From contig NZ_CP109583.1 of the NCBI RefSeq assembly GCF_036250755.1, positions 5,603,501 through 5,667,500 on the forward strand: DNA of 64,000 nt. Reading direction: 5' to 3'. Made by a program: the position numbers and the translations under genes. The notes below the pieces were generated by a model. It ran no database searches. It saw only the letters and a program-made list of their open reading frames with translations, and had not been told where the DNA came from. Shown piece by piece: positions 9,490 to 18,756 of the stretch. Each line of letters opens with the position of its first letter. Position 1 is the stretch's first letter. Origin of the DNA: Streptomyces uncialis. Lineage in GTDB: Bacteria > Actinomycetota > Actinomycetes > Streptomycetales > Streptomycetaceae.

Positions 9490-9886
9490 GTCCAAAGCGT
9501 GCCTGGTGGTGGGCCCCCGGCGCCATGAGGCGGACCGCCTTCCCACGCTGTGGATAACCCCACCATCCGCCCCGTCCCCCACCCCGAGGCCCGGCCACGA
9601 CACCCCCCGCCGCACCCGCGCCACACCCCCCGCCGCGCCTCCGCCGCACCTCGCGCCACCGCACCCCCCGCCCCCTCGCCGCACCCCCCGCCCCGAACGC
9701 GGTCCGGCCCCGCTCCGGCCGCGGCCCCGTGCCGGGCTGCTTACGGTCCCCTTAGCAGGGCCTAGACTCCCGTGCGTACAGAACGTCGAACATCGCGCAC
9801 CGCACGCGCACCACCCGCTCCGCCGCCCGGCGTTCCGGGTCCGGAACGCGCCATCGGGCGCAAGATTCAGGGAGCGAGGGGCGGAC
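9490..9886. other. Divergent intergenic region, kinase / nuoA
   Basis: No gene is visible in these 397 bp. Bases about 9600-9720 are a strikingly C-rich strand (mostly CCCC, CGCC and CACC runs) with almost no A/T on that side. A perfect but isolated TGTGGATAA lies at 9549-9557. The likely nuo promoter is at 9741-9768. Nothing else could be assigned. Confidence 0.5.
9741..9768 (+). promoter_or_regulatory. Candidate promoter of the nuo operon
   Basis: TTACGG (9741-9746) and TAGACT (9763-9768) are 16 bp apart, resembling the Streptomyces housekeeping -35/-10 pattern. The implied transcript would start near 9775, about 110 bases before nuoA. The -35 box is only a partial match. Confidence 0.4.
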
Positions 9887-10288
9887 GTGCCGGAACCGAC
9901 CGTTCTCGCGGAGGGCTCGGAGAGCTACTTCCAGTCGTACTCCGTCGTAGGACTGCTCGCCGTCATCGGCGTGCTCTTCGTCGCCGTCGCCTTCGGCGCC
10001 GGACGACTGCTGCGCCCGGTCGTGCCGACACCGGAGAAACTTCTCACCTACGAGTGCGGTGTCGACCCCGTCGGCGACGGCTGGGCACACACCCAGGTCC
10101 GCTACTACGTCTACTCGTTCCTGTACGTGATCTTCGCCGTCGACTCGATCTTCCTCTTCCCCTGGGCCACCGTCTTCGCGGACCCGGGGTACGGGGCGAC
10201 GACCCTCGTCGAGATGTTCATCTTCCTCGGGTTCCTCGCCGTGGGCCTGCTCTACGCGTACAAGAAGGGCGTCCTGACATGGACGTGA
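9887..10288 (+). CDS. nuoA: NADH-quinone oxidoreductase subunit A
   Basis: NuoA is a small membrane subunit of respiratory complex I that shapes the quinone-site/membrane interface. The 133-residue product has three helices and the family loop [14 protein letters not shown] around residue 50. The GTG at 9887 has GAGGGG five bases upstream; the longer upstream frame is not coding. nuoB begins inside the last codons (10-base overlap), the first of a chain of overlaps running through the ten-gene operon. Confidence 0.93.
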   Translation: MPEPTVLAEGSESYFQSYSVVGLLAVIGVLFVAVAFGAGRLLRPVVPTPEKLLTYECGVDPVGDGWAHTQVRYYVYSFLYVIFAVDSIFLFPWATVFADPGYGATTLVEMFIFLGFLAVGLLYAYKKGVLTWT

Positions 10289-10914
10289 CCCCGCCCGCAT
10301 CCGCCACCGCGCCGGGCCCCGTGCCGCTGCCCGAGCCCCGCAGGCTCGGCGCGCTCTCCCGGCTGGCCCCCGAACCGATGAAGGTGGTCCTCAACTGGGG
10401 CCGCCGGTACAGCCTGTGGGTCTTCAACTTCGGACTCGCCTGCTGCGCCATCGAGTTCATCGCCGCGTCGATGGCCCGCCACGACTTCATCCGCCTCGGG
10501 GTCATCCCGTTCGCCCCGGGCCCCCGGCAGGCCGATCTGATGATCGTCTCCGGCACGGTCACCGACAAGATGGCCCCGGCCGTGAAGCGGCTGTACGAGC
10601 AGATGCCCGAGCCCAAGTACGTCATCTCCTTCGGCGCCTGCTCCAACTGCGGCGGCCCGTACTGGGACTCGTACTCGGTCACCAAGGGCGTCGACCAGAT
10701 CATCCCCGTCGACGTGTACGTCCCCGGCTGCCCGCCGCGGCCCGAGGCGCTGCTCCAGGGCATCCTCAAGCTCCAGGAGAAGATCGCCCGGGAGTCGCTG
10801 GGGGAGCGGTACGGCGTGACCGGCGGCCCGTCGGCCGCCGCGCTCCAGAGCGGTCTGACGCCGCCGCCCGCGCCGCCGGCCGCCGCCGCGGACGAGCGGG
10901 AGGGCGACCGATGA
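10279..10914 (+). CDS. nuoB: NADH-quinone oxidoreductase subunit B
   Basis: NuoB carries the terminal N2 [4Fe-4S] cluster that hands electrons to quinone. The 211-residue product keeps the four cluster cysteines: the adjacent pair in [10 protein letters not shown], one in [17 protein letters not shown], and one in [15 protein letters not shown]. An extra tail of about 30 residues after residue 180 is Pro/Ala-rich and not part of the fold. It starts 10 bases inside nuoA and ends in an ATGA overlap with nuoC. All cluster ligands being present argues that this second-copy complex is functional in electron transfer. Confidence 0.93.
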   Translation: MDVTPPASATAPGPVPLPEPRRLGALSRLAPEPMKVVLNWGRRYSLWVFNFGLACCAIEFIAASMARHDFIRLGVIPFAPGPRQADLMIVSGTVTDKMAPAVKRLYEQMPEPKYVISFGACSNCGGPYWDSYSVTKGVDQIIPVDVYVPGCPPRPEALLQGILKLQEKIARESLGERYGVTGGPSAAALQSGLTPPPAPPAAAADEREGDR

Positions 10915-12374
10915 CGGGCTGGCTGCCCGCTCCCGCCGAGGAGCTGTTCGGCCCCGAAGCCACGGCGGACGAGTCGTACGACCTGCTGACCGTCGACGTC
11001 CCCGCCGCCTCCTGGATCACCGCCCTGGAGACCGCGCGCACCACCCTCGGCTGCACGTACTTCGACTGGCTGAGCGCTGTCGACGAGGGCGGGACGGGAT
11101 TCCGCGTCTCGGCGCACGTCGTCGCCCTCGGCCCGGTACGTCGGCTGCTCGTGCGCACCGCCGTCCCGCGTGAGGCCGCCGTACTGCCCTCGGCGGTCGG
11201 CGTGTACGCGGGCGCCGCCTGGCACGAACGCGAGACCCACGAGATGTTCGGCGTCGGCTTCGACGGCCACCCCGGCCTCGATCCGCTGCTGCTGCCCGAG
11301 ACCTTCGAGGGACACCCGCTGCGCAAGGACTTCGTGCTCGCCGCCCGGGTCGTCAAGGCGTGGCCCGGCGCGAAGGAGCCCGGCGAGTCCGAGCACGGCG
11401 GGCCCAAGCGCCGCCAGATGCTGCCGCCGGGCGTCCCCGACCCCAACGAGTGGGGCCCCCTCAAGGGCCAGCTCCCACCCGCCCCGGCCCGTCCGGCCCG
11501 CGGCGCGGCGGGCCGCGCGGGCGGCGCCGCCGCACGCGCGGCCGGGGACCGACCGGTCCGCCGCGCGCGTACGGCCCCCGCGGGGTCCGCAGGTACGGAG
11601 ACGGGTACGGCGGGTACGGAGACGGGTACGGCTGCCGACACGGGTGCGCCGGTGGCGGGCGCGGCACCCGGTACGGGCGCCCCGGCCAGCGGTGCCACGG
11701 GTACTGCTGCACCGGCGTCCGACGGCTCGACCGGTACGCCGACTTCCGGTACCGGTACGGACACCGGGGCCGGTACGACGGCCGAACCCGGGGCCCGGCC
11801 CGCCCGCAGGGCACGGTCCGTCTCCGGCGGCTCCGCGTCCCAGCGTCCCGAGGCCGCCCCGGCCCCGGACTCCGCCCCGGCTCCCGACTCCGGTTCGCCG
11901 GAGTCCTCGGCGCCCACGGCCTCCGGCGACAGCGCGGCGGACACCTCCGCCGAGTCCGCCGCCCCGGCCGCACCGCCCCGCACCGGCAGCCCCGACGCGC
12001 CCTGGCACCACGCGCGGCCCGCCTTCGACGCGTCACGCCCCACCGGCGACAGCCCACCGGCCACGGAACCCGGGACCACCGAACCCGGGACCACGGAACC
12101 CAAGACCACGGAACCGGCCGCCACCGAACCCGAGGTCACGAAACCCGAGGCCACGAAACCGGACAGCGGGTCCCGTACCGAGGACAAGGAGGAAGCCAAG
12201 GCCGAAGCCAAGGCGGACGACAAGGCCACGGACTCGGACACGAACGCAGCCCCGGACGCGGCCACGAACAACACCACGGCCCCGACCCCGGCCCCGACCC
12301 CGACCCCGGACCCGAGCACGGACCCGGACCCGGACACAGCCACGGACGACGACACCCCTGGAGGTCCGCAGTGA
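10911..12374 (+). CDS. nuoC: NADH-quinone oxidoreductase subunit C with a long disordered tail
   Basis: Residues about 1-185 are the 30-kDa (NuoC) domain: [18 protein letters not shown] is the family signature and the HPLRKDF segment follows. The remaining 300 residues are low complexity, rich in Ala, Pro, Thr, Gly and later Lys/Glu/Asp. They include Gly-Thr/Glu-Thr repeats around residue 225 and runs of (T/P)-E-P-x-T-T around residues 385-420. Family members usually end near 180-220 residues, so the tail more than doubles the protein. There is no nuoD after it; nuoH follows directly with a GTGA overlap. The tail could be a linker or crowding-sensitive extension, or simply expanded low-complexity DNA; its frame is kept open over 900 bp. 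Confidence 0.85.
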   Translation: MTGWLPAPAEELFGPEATADESYDLLTVDVPAASWITALETARTTLGCTYFDWLSAVDEGGTGFRVSAHVVALGPVRRLLVRTAVPREAAVLPSAVGVYAGAAWHERETHEMFGVGFDGHPGLDPLLLPETFEGHPLRKDFVLAARVVKAWPGAKEPGESEHGGPKRRQMLPPGVPDPNEWGPLKGQLPPAPARPARGAAGRAGGAAARAAGDRPVRRARTAPAGSAGTETGTAGTETGTAADTGAPVAGAAPGTGAPASGATGTAAPASDGSTGTPTSGTGTDTGAGTTAEPGARPARRARSVSGGSASQRPEAAPAPDSAPAPDSGSPESSAPTASGDSAADTSAESAAPAAPPRTGSPDAPWHHARPAFDASRPTGDSPPATEPGTTEPGTTEPKTTEPAATEPEVTKPEATKPDSGSRTEDKEEAKAEAKADDKATDSDTNAAPDAATNNTTAPTPAPTPTPDPSTDPDPDTATDDDTPGGPQ

Positions 12375-13336
12375 ACGACGCGCTCGACGTCGCCCTGCGA
12401 CTCCTCGTCGTCTTCGCCGTCTTCCTCGTGCTGCCGCTCGTCGTCGGACAGGCCGAGCACAAGGTGATGGCCCATATGCAGGGCCGCCTCGGCCCGATGT
12501 ACGCGGGCGGGTTCCACGGCTGGGCCCAGCTCGTCGCCGACGGCGTCAAGTTCGCCCAGAAGGAGGACATCGTCCCGGCGCGGGCCGACCGCAAGGTCTT
12601 CCAACTCGCCCCGGCCGTCGCCCTGCTGCCGTATCTGCTCGTCCTCCTCGCCATCCCGATCGGACCCGGTGAGGGCGCCGTCGGCGAGGTGATCGACGCG
12701 GGCATCTTCTTCGTCCTCGCGGTCATGGGCGTCAGCGTCCTCGGCTCGCTGATGGCGGGCTGGGCGTCCGCCAACAAGTTCTCCCTGCTCGGCGGACTGC
12801 GCACCGCCGCCCAGCTGCTGTCGTACGAGCTGCCGATGCTGCTCGCCGCCGCGTCCGTGGCGATGGCCGCCGGTACCGTCTCGCTGCCGGGAATCGTCGC
12901 CGCGTTCGAGTGGTGGTGGCTGCCCTGGCAGATCGTCGGCGCGATCGTCTTCTTCGTGGCCGGACTCGCGGAGCTGCAACGTCCGCCGTTCGACATGCCG
13001 GTCGCGGACTCGGAGATCATCTTCGGCGCGTACACCGAGTACACCGGACTGCGGTTCGCGCTGTTCCTGCTCGCCGAGTACGCCGGGATCGTCGTCCTGT
13101 GCGGGCTGACCACCGTCCTGTTCCTGGGCGGCTGGCACGGTCCGCTCGGCGCCGACGGGCTCGGCTGGGTGTGGACCCTGCTGAAGACCGCCGTCCTCGC
13201 GTTCGTCGTCATCTGGCTGCGCGTGACCTATCCCCGACTGCGGGAGGACCAGCTCCAGCGCCTCGCCTGGACCACGCTCGTCCCCCTCGCCCTCGCCCAG
13301 ATCGCCCTCACCGGCGTCGTCAAGGTGGTGATGTGA
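12371..13336 (+). CDS. nuoH: NADH-quinone oxidoreductase subunit H
   Basis: NuoH is the membrane subunit that forms the quinone-entry chamber. The 321-residue product has about eight helices and family signatures [20 protein letters not shown] near residue 28 and [17 protein letters not shown], followed by [18 protein letters not shown]. The GTG at 12371 follows GGAGG and overlaps the nuoC stop (GTGA). Its quinone chamber normally needs NuoD from the peripheral arm, which is not encoded here. Confidence 0.93.
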   Translation: MNDALDVALRLLVVFAVFLVLPLVVGQAEHKVMAHMQGRLGPMYAGGFHGWAQLVADGVKFAQKEDIVPARADRKVFQLAPAVALLPYLLVLLAIPIGPGEGAVGEVIDAGIFFVLAVMGVSVLGSLMAGWASANKFSLLGGLRTAAQLLSYELPMLLAAASVAMAAGTVSLPGIVAAFEWWWLPWQIVGAIVFFVAGLAELQRPPFDMPVADSEIIFGAYTEYTGLRFALFLLAEYAGIVVLCGLTTVLFLGGWHGPLGADGLGWVWTLLKTAVLAFVVIWLRVTYPRLREDQLQRLAWTTLVPLALAQIALTGVVKVVM

Positions 13337-13341
13337 CACCC

Positions 13342-13995
13342 ATGTCCGAGTCGCTTCCGCCGCGCAGGTTCCCCGGGTCCGGCCTCGCGAAGGGCCTGGC
13401 CGTCACCCTGCGGACGATGACCCGCAGGACGGTCACCGCGCAGTACCCCGATGTCCAGCCCGAACTGCCGCCCCGCACCCGGGGCGTCATCGCGCTGTTC
13501 GAGGAGAACTGCACGGTCTGCATGCTCTGCGCCCGCGAATGCCCCGACTGGTGCATCTACATCGACTCCCACAAGGAGACGGTGCCGGCCGCCGCCCCCG
13601 GCGGACGCGAGCGCAGCCGCAATGTGCTCGACCGGTTCGCCATCGACTTCTCGCTCTGCATGTACTGCGGTATCTGCATCGAGGTGTGCCCGTTCGACGC
13701 GCTGTTCTGGTCGCCGGAGTTCGAGTACGCCGAGACGGACATCCTCGAACTGACCCATGAGCGGGACAAGCTCCGCGAGTGGATGTGGACCGTCCCGGCG
13801 CCGCCCGCCCTCGACCCCGCCGCCGAGGAGCCCAAGGAACTGGCCGCCGCCCGTAAGACCGCCGACAAGTACGCGGCGGAGGCCGAAGCGGAGGCGCAGG
13901 CGGCTGCGGCGGCGACGGCAGCGTCCCAGGCCACCCCCGGCACCCCGTCGGCCACCCCCGACGACACGGCCCCCGGACCGGAGGGAACCCCGTGA
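13342..13995 (+). CDS. nuoI: NADH-quinone oxidoreductase subunit I (2x[4Fe-4S] ferredoxin type)
   Basis: NuoI carries clusters N6a and N6b. Both full cysteine sets are present, [12 protein letters not shown] and [12 protein letters not shown]. Residues about 150-217 form an Ala/Glu-rich, then Pro/Thr-rich tail not needed for the fold. The start is ambiguous: ATG at 13342 is used here, but an in-frame GTG at 13333 overlaps the nuoH stop in the GTGA manner used elsewhere in the operon. The stop overlaps the nuoJ GTG. Confidence 0.92.
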   Translation: MSESLPPRRFPGSGLAKGLAVTLRTMTRRTVTAQYPDVQPELPPRTRGVIALFEENCTVCMLCARECPDWCIYIDSHKETVPAAAPGGRERSRNVLDRFAIDFSLCMYCGICIEVCPFDALFWSPEFEYAETDILELTHERDKLREWMWTVPAPPALDPAAEEPKELAAARKTADKYAAEAEAEAQAAAAATAASQATPGTPSATPDDTAPGPEGTP

Positions 13996-14696
13996 TCCCC
14001 ATGTCCCCGACCCTGGCGGCCCCCCTCGCCGCCGGGAGCTCCGGATTCCTCTCCCCGACGGGCGTCGAGATCGCGTTCCTGCTCGTCGGCGTCGTCACCC
14101 TGGGCGCCGCGATCATCACCGTCACCACCAAGCAGCTGGTGCACGCCGCGCTGTGGCTGGTCGTCGCGCTCGGCGGGATCGCCGTGGAGTACCTGCTGCT
14201 CACCGCCGAGTTCATCGCCTGGGTACAGGTCCTGATCTACGTCGGTTCCGTCGTCGTCCTGCTGCTCTTCGGGCTGATGCTCACCCGGGCGCCCATCGGC
14301 CGCTCCCCGGACGCCGACTCGGGGAACCGGTGGGTCGCCCTCGCGGTCGCCGTCACCGCCGCCGTCGCGCTGGTCTGGGTCGTCGTGGACGCGTTCCGCA
14401 CCACCCGGATGGACCTCGACACCGTCCAGGGCTCCACCGACGTCATGGGCGAGAGCCTCTTCCAGAACTGGGTGCTCCCCTTCGAGGCCCTTTCCGTGCT
14501 GCTGCTGGCGGCCCTGGTCGGCGCGATCGTGCTGTCCCGCAAGAGGGCCGCCGACCGCTCCGACGGCCCCCCGCCCGCCCCGGCACGCCGCGGCAGCCCG
14601 TCCGGCCCCACCCGGCCCGGCGGCACCCCGCCCACGGGTGGCACCCCGGGCCGCCCCGGCGCCCAGCCGCCCGCCGACCGGACGGAGACCGGCTGA
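13992..14696 (+). CDS. nuoJ: NADH-quinone oxidoreductase subunit J
   Basis: NuoJ is a small membrane subunit of complex I that couples redox to proton movement. Five helices are visible in residues 15-190, including the conserved [19 protein letters not shown] and the [18 protein letters not shown] helix. A Pro/Gly/Arg-rich tail of about 45 residues follows. GTG at 13992 overlaps the nuoI stop; an in-frame ATG at 14001 is an alternative. The last base is shared with the nuoK start (TGATG). Confidence 0.91.
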   Translation: MIPMSPTLAAPLAAGSSGFLSPTGVEIAFLLVGVVTLGAAIITVTTKQLVHAALWLVVALGGIAVEYLLLTAEFIAWVQVLIYVGSVVVLLLFGLMLTRAPIGRSPDADSGNRWVALAVAVTAAVALVWVVVDAFRTTRMDLDTVQGSTDVMGESLFQNWVLPFEALSVLLLAALVGAIVLSRKRAADRSDGPPPAPARRGSPSGPTRPGGTPPTGGTPGRPGAQPPADRTETG

Positions 14697-15079
14697 TGCA
14701 TCTCGCCTACCCCGCGGTGCTGTCCGTCCTCCTCTTCTGCACCGGCCTGTACGGCGTGCTGGCCCGCCGGAACGCGATCCTCGTGCTGATGTCCGTCGAG
14801 CTGATGCTCAACGCCGTCAACCTGAACCTCGTCGCCTTCGACGTATGGCTCAGCGAGGCCGCCCGCGACACCCTGCACTCCGGCCAGGCCCTGACGCTGT
14901 TCACCATCGCCATCGCCGCCGCCGAGATCGGCATCGGCCTCGCGATCGTCCTCACCGTCTACCGCAACCGCGGCACCTCCGACATCGACAAGCTCCGCGA
15001 CACCGCCGAGCACGGCGACGGGCCCGGCGACCCCGACGGCACCACCGCCACGGCACCCAGGACAGAGGCCGCCGCGTGA
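14696..15079 (+). CDS. nuoK: NADH-quinone oxidoreductase subunit K
   Basis: The 127-residue product has three helices with the conserved Glu residues of NuoK ([20 protein letters not shown] and [19 protein letters not shown]), which lie on the proton path. About 25 hydrophilic residues are added at the C-terminus. The gene overlaps nuoJ by one base and nuoL by four (GTGA). Confidence 0.93.
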   Translation: MHLAYPAVLSVLLFCTGLYGVLARRNAILVLMSVELMLNAVNLNLVAFDVWLSEAARDTLHSGQALTLFTIAIAAAEIGIGLAIVLTVYRNRGTSDIDKLRDTAEHGDGPGDPDGTTATAPRTEAAA

Positions 15080-17070
15080 CCACCACGACCCTCGCCGTAC
15101 TCGTCCCCCTCCTGCCGTTCCTCGGCGCCGTCGCCGGGCTGCTCCTCGGCCGCACCGCCCCCGGCTTCGTCCGCCCGCTCGCGATCCTGCCGACGCTCGC
15201 CGCGCTGGCCCTCGCCGTCCTCGTCGCCGTACGGCAGGGCGGCGACCGGACCATCGAGGCGGCGACCCAGCTCACCCCCACCGGCTCCGTCCCCATCGAA
15301 CTGGCGCTGCGCCTCGACGGCTTCGCCGTCCTCGTCGCCGTCCTCGTCGGTGCCGTCGCGACCTGTGTGCAGCTCTACTCGACCGGATATCTGCGCGACG
15401 ACCCCCGCTACCCCTCGTACGCGGCGCTCGTCTCCCTGTTCACCTCCGCGATGTTCCTCGTCGTCTACTCGGGCGATCTGATGGTGCTGCTGGTGGGCTG
15501 GGAGATCATGGGCATCTGCTCGTACTTCCTGGTCGGCCACTACTGGGAGACCCCCGAGGCCCGCGCCGCCTCCCTCAAGGCGTTCCTCGTCACCAAACTC
15601 GGTGACGTCCCCTTCCTGATCGGTCTGTTCGCGCTCGCCGCGGACGCCGGGTCGTTCCGGATCAGCGCCGTCCTCGACACCGTCGCCGACGGCGGGCTCG
15701 ACCACCCCACGGTGATCGCGCTGCTGCTGCTCGCGGGTGTCGCGGGCAAGTCGGCGCAGTTCCCGCTGCACACCTGGCTGCCCGACGCGATGGCGGGACC
15801 CACCCCCGTCTCCGCGCTGATCCACGCCGCGACGATGGTCACCGCCGGGGTCTACTTCATCGCCCGGCTGCTGCCCGTCTTCGCCGCCTCCGGCGCCGCC
15901 CTCGTCGTCCTCGCCGTGATGGCGACCGTGACGATGATCGGATCGGCGCTCGCCGCCCTCGCCCAGGACGACATCAAACGCGTCCTCGCCTACTCCACCA
16001 TCGGCCAGCTCGGCTACATGACCGGCGCCCTCGCCGTCGGCGACCCCGGCGCGGCCGTCTTCCACCTCCTGTCGCACGGCGCCTTCAAGGCGCTGCTGTT
16101 CCTCGCCGCCGGAGCCGTCATCCACGCCGCCGGTACCAACTCGCTGGCCGCCATGTCCCGGATGGGCGGCCTGCGCACCCGTATCCCCGACGCCTACTGG
16201 ACGATGACCGTGGCGCTGCTCGCGCTCGCCGCGATCCCCCCGTTCAGCGGCTTCTTCTCCAAGGAAGCCGTCCTCGTCGGCGCCGAGCACGCCGCCCACG
16301 GCGATGTCGCGGGCGTCCCCACGGCCGCGGGCTGGACCGTCCTCACCGCCGGTCTGCTGACCGCCCTGCTCACCGCCGCCTACGCCGCCCGGCTGTGGCT
16401 GCTCGCCTTCCGGGGCCGCGGCCCCGAGGCCGCCGACCACGGCCGGCAGCCGCTCGCCATGACCACCGTCCTGTGGGTCCTCGCGATCCCCTCCCTGGGC
16501 TTCGGTCTGGCCGTGGGCGTACTGCCCGAGTGGTTCGGCGGCGAGTCCCTCACCCCGACGCTCACCACCTCCGTCCTCGGCACGGGCGCCGCCCTCGTCG
16601 GCGGCCTCCTGATGTACGGGGCCTGGCGGCACACCTCCGCGGTCGCCGCCCGGACCCCGATGGGCGCCGTCGTCGCCCACCCCGACGCGGACGGCGGACA
16701 TGTCGAGGCCGAGGCCATCGCCCTGCACCCGCGCGCGTACGGCGACATCGCCGGAGCGTGCGACCCCGCCGACCCCGGACGGCTGCTGCTCGGTCCGCTG
16801 CACCGGCACGCCGCCTCCGGCTTCCACCTCGACGCCGTGTACACCGTGCTGTTCGTCCGCCCCGTGAAGGCGGCGGCCGAACTCGTCCGCTTCCTGGACC
16901 GCGAGGTCGTCGACACCTATGTCCGCGGCGCGGGCGCGCTGCCCCGCTGGCTCGGCACCGCCGTACGTCGGGCCCAGACCGGCAATGTGCAGACCTATGT
17001 GAGCGCGCTGTTCGCGGGGACCGTCCTCCTGGCGGTCGCCGCAGTCCTCGTCGCCACCGCCGGAGCGTGA
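15076..17070 (+). CDS. nuoL: NADH-quinone oxidoreductase subunit L
   Basis: NuoL is the distal antiporter-like proton-pumping subunit. The 664-residue product has the Mrp-type core ([19 protein letters not shown] with the key Glu, [20 protein letters not shown] with the key Lys, [19 protein letters not shown]) and a C-terminal lateral-helix region. The GTG at 15076 sits in the GTGA overlap with nuoK. A normal length argues that the pumping arm is complete. Confidence 0.94.
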   Translation: MTTTTLAVLVPLLPFLGAVAGLLLGRTAPGFVRPLAILPTLAALALAVLVAVRQGGDRTIEAATQLTPTGSVPIELALRLDGFAVLVAVLVGAVATCVQLYSTGYLRDDPRYPSYAALVSLFTSAMFLVVYSGDLMVLLVGWEIMGICSYFLVGHYWETPEARAASLKAFLVTKLGDVPFLIGLFALAADAGSFRISAVLDTVADGGLDHPTVIALLLLAGVAGKSAQFPLHTWLPDAMAGPTPVSALIHAATMVTAGVYFIARLLPVFAASGAALVVLAVMATVTMIGSALAALAQDDIKRVLAYSTIGQLGYMTGALAVGDPGAAVFHLLSHGAFKALLFLAAGAVIHAAGTNSLAAMSRMGGLRTRIPDAYWTMTVALLALAAIPPFSGFFSKEAVLVGAEHAAHGDVAGVPTAAGWTVLTAGLLTALLTAAYAARLWLLAFRGRGPEAADHGRQPLAMTTVLWVLAIPSLGFGLAVGVLPEWFGGESLTPTLTTSVLGTGAALVGGLLMYGAWRHTSAVAARTPMGAVVAHPDADGGHVEAEAIALHPRAYGDIAGACDPADPGRLLLGPLHRHAASGFHLDAVYTVLFVRPVKAAAELVRFLDREVVDTYVRGAGALPRWLGTAVRRAQTGNVQTYVSALFAGTVLLAVAAVLVATAGA

Positions 17071-17076
17071 ACCGCA

Positions 17077-18756
17077 GTGATCGAGATCAACGAGACCGTG
17101 ATGCAGTTCCTTCTGGCGTTCGTCGTCGCCGCCCCGCTGCTGGGCGCCGCCGCCGCGCTGCTCCCGGCCCCGCCGGGTCTGCGGGGCAGCTCGCCCGACC
17201 AGGCGGTCCTGCGGCACGGCGTCACCGTGACCGGTGCGGTGCTGGCCGCCGCGATCGTCCTCACCCTCGGCTTCGACCATGACCGGCCGTCACGGATGCA
17301 GGCCACGACCGACGTCAGCTGGATCGCGGCCCTGGACGTACGCCTCCACCTCGGCATCGACGGCATCTCGCTCCCCCTGCTCGTCCTCACGGCGCTGTTG
17401 ACCTTCCTGTGCGCCGTGTACAGCTACTACCACCCGCCCGCGGGCCCGTCCCCGAAGGCGTTCGTCGCCCTTGTCCTGGTCCTGGAGTCGGGCACGCTCG
17501 CGACCTTCGCCGTCCTCGATCTGATCCTGTTCTTCCTGGCCTTCGAGATGGTCCTCATCCCGATGTACTTCCTGATCGCCCGCTGGGGCGGCGCGGGCAG
17601 GCAGGCGGCGGCCTGGAAGTTCATCCTCTACACCCTGCTCGGCTCGGTCGTGATGCTGCTGGGCCTGCTCCTGATCGGTCTCAGGGCGGGCACCTTCGAC
17701 ATGGTGGCACTCGCCACCGACAACGGCCGCTCGCTCAGTACGTCCGTGCAGGTCGTCGCGGTGCTGGCGATCGGGATCGGGCTCGCGGTGAAGGCCCCGA
17801 TGTGGCCCTTCCACAGCTGGCTGCCCGACGCCCACACCGCCGCCCCGACCGTCGGATCGGTCCTGCTGGCCGGGGTCCTGCTGAAGATGGGCACCTACGG
17901 ATTCGTCCGTGTCCTGCTGCCGGTCGCCCCGGACGGCATGCACATCTTCGCGCCGTACCTCGCCGCGTTCGCCGTCGTCGGGATCATCTACGGCTCACTC
18001 GCCTGTCTCGCCCTCGCCAGGCCGGGCGCCAAGGGCGACCTCAAGCGCCTCATCGCCTACTCGTCCGTCGGGCACATGGGCTTCGTCCTCCTCGGGATCG
18101 CCACCCTCACCCCGACCGGCGTCAACGGCGCCCTCTTCGCGAACATCGCGCACGGTCTGATCACCGGCCTGCTGTTCTTCCTCGTCGGCGCCCTCAAGGA
18201 CCGCACCGGCACCACCGACCTGGACTCCCTCGCCCAGGACACCGGCGCCGCCCTGTACGGCAAGGCGCCCCGGCTCGGCGGACTCTTCGCCTTCGGCGCC
18301 GTCGCGTCCCTCGGACTGCCCGGCCTCGCCGGGTTCTGGGGCGAGATGCTCGCGATGTTCGGCGCGTTCGACCCCGCCGACGGCCTCAACCGGCCCGCGT
18401 ACCTCACCTTCACGGCCCTCGCCGGGTTCGGCACCCTGCTCACCGCCGCGTATCTGCTGATCGTGGTCCGCCGCGTCTGCATGGGCGCCCCCGCACCCGC
18501 TCCGGCCGCCACCACCCCGGCCGCCACCACTTCGGCCGCCACCGTCCCGGACACGCCCGCCCCGGACACCTCCGCCGCGGGACCGGGACCCGCCGCCACC
18601 CGTACCCCCCTCACGCTCCCCGACGTACGCGGCTACGAGTACGCCGCCTGGTCCCCGCTCGTCGTCCTCACCGTCATCGCCGGACTCTGGCCCGCCCTGC
18701 TGCTGGGCCTCACCGACCCGGCCGTGCAGAAGCTCCTCTCAGGAGGCAAGTCGTGA
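17077..18756 (+). CDS. nuoM: NADH-quinone oxidoreductase subunit M
   Basis: NuoM is the second antiporter-like subunit. It shows ILFFLAFEMVLIPMYFLIAR (key Glu), VKAPMWPFHSWLPDAHTAAP (key Lys) and IAYSSVGHMGFVLLGIA. About 40 residues of Ala/Thr/Pro repeats (near residues 470-510) interrupt the sequence between two late helices, an insertion not usual for the family. GTG at 17077 lies six bases after the nuoL stop; the end overlaps nuoN by GTGA. Confidence 0.93.
   Translation: MIEINETVMQFLLAFVVAAPLLGAAAALLPAPPGLRGSSPDQAVLRHGVTVTGAVLAAAIVLTLGFDHDRPSRMQATTDVSWIAALDVRLHLGIDGISLPLLVLTALLTFLCAVYSYYHPPAGPSPKAFVALVLVLESGTLATFAVLDLILFFLAFEMVLIPMYFLIARWGGAGRQAAAWKFILYTLLGSVVMLLGLLLIGLRAGTFDMVALATDNGRSLSTSVQVVAVLAIGIGLAVKAPMWPFHSWLPDAHTAAPTVGSVLLAGVLLKMGTYGFVRVLLPVAPDGMHIFAPYLAAFAVVGIIYGSLACLALARPGAKGDLKRLIAYSSVGHMGFVLLGIATLTPTGVNGALFANIAHGLITGLLFFLVGALKDRTGTTDLDSLAQDTGAALYGKAPRLGGLFAFGAVASLGLPGLAGFWGEMLAMFGAFDPADGLNRPAYLTFTALAGFGTLLTAAYLLIVVRRVCMGAPAPAPAATTPAATTSAATVPDTPAPDTSAAGPGPAATRTPLTLPDVRGYEYAAWSPLVVLTVIAGLWPALLLGLTDPAVQKLLSGGKS

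Noticed and set aside
9549..9557. TGTGGATAA, a perfect DnaA box
   Set aside because: It is a single site with no cluster, no dnaA or dnaN gene and no AT-rich region nearby; chance is the simpler explanation.
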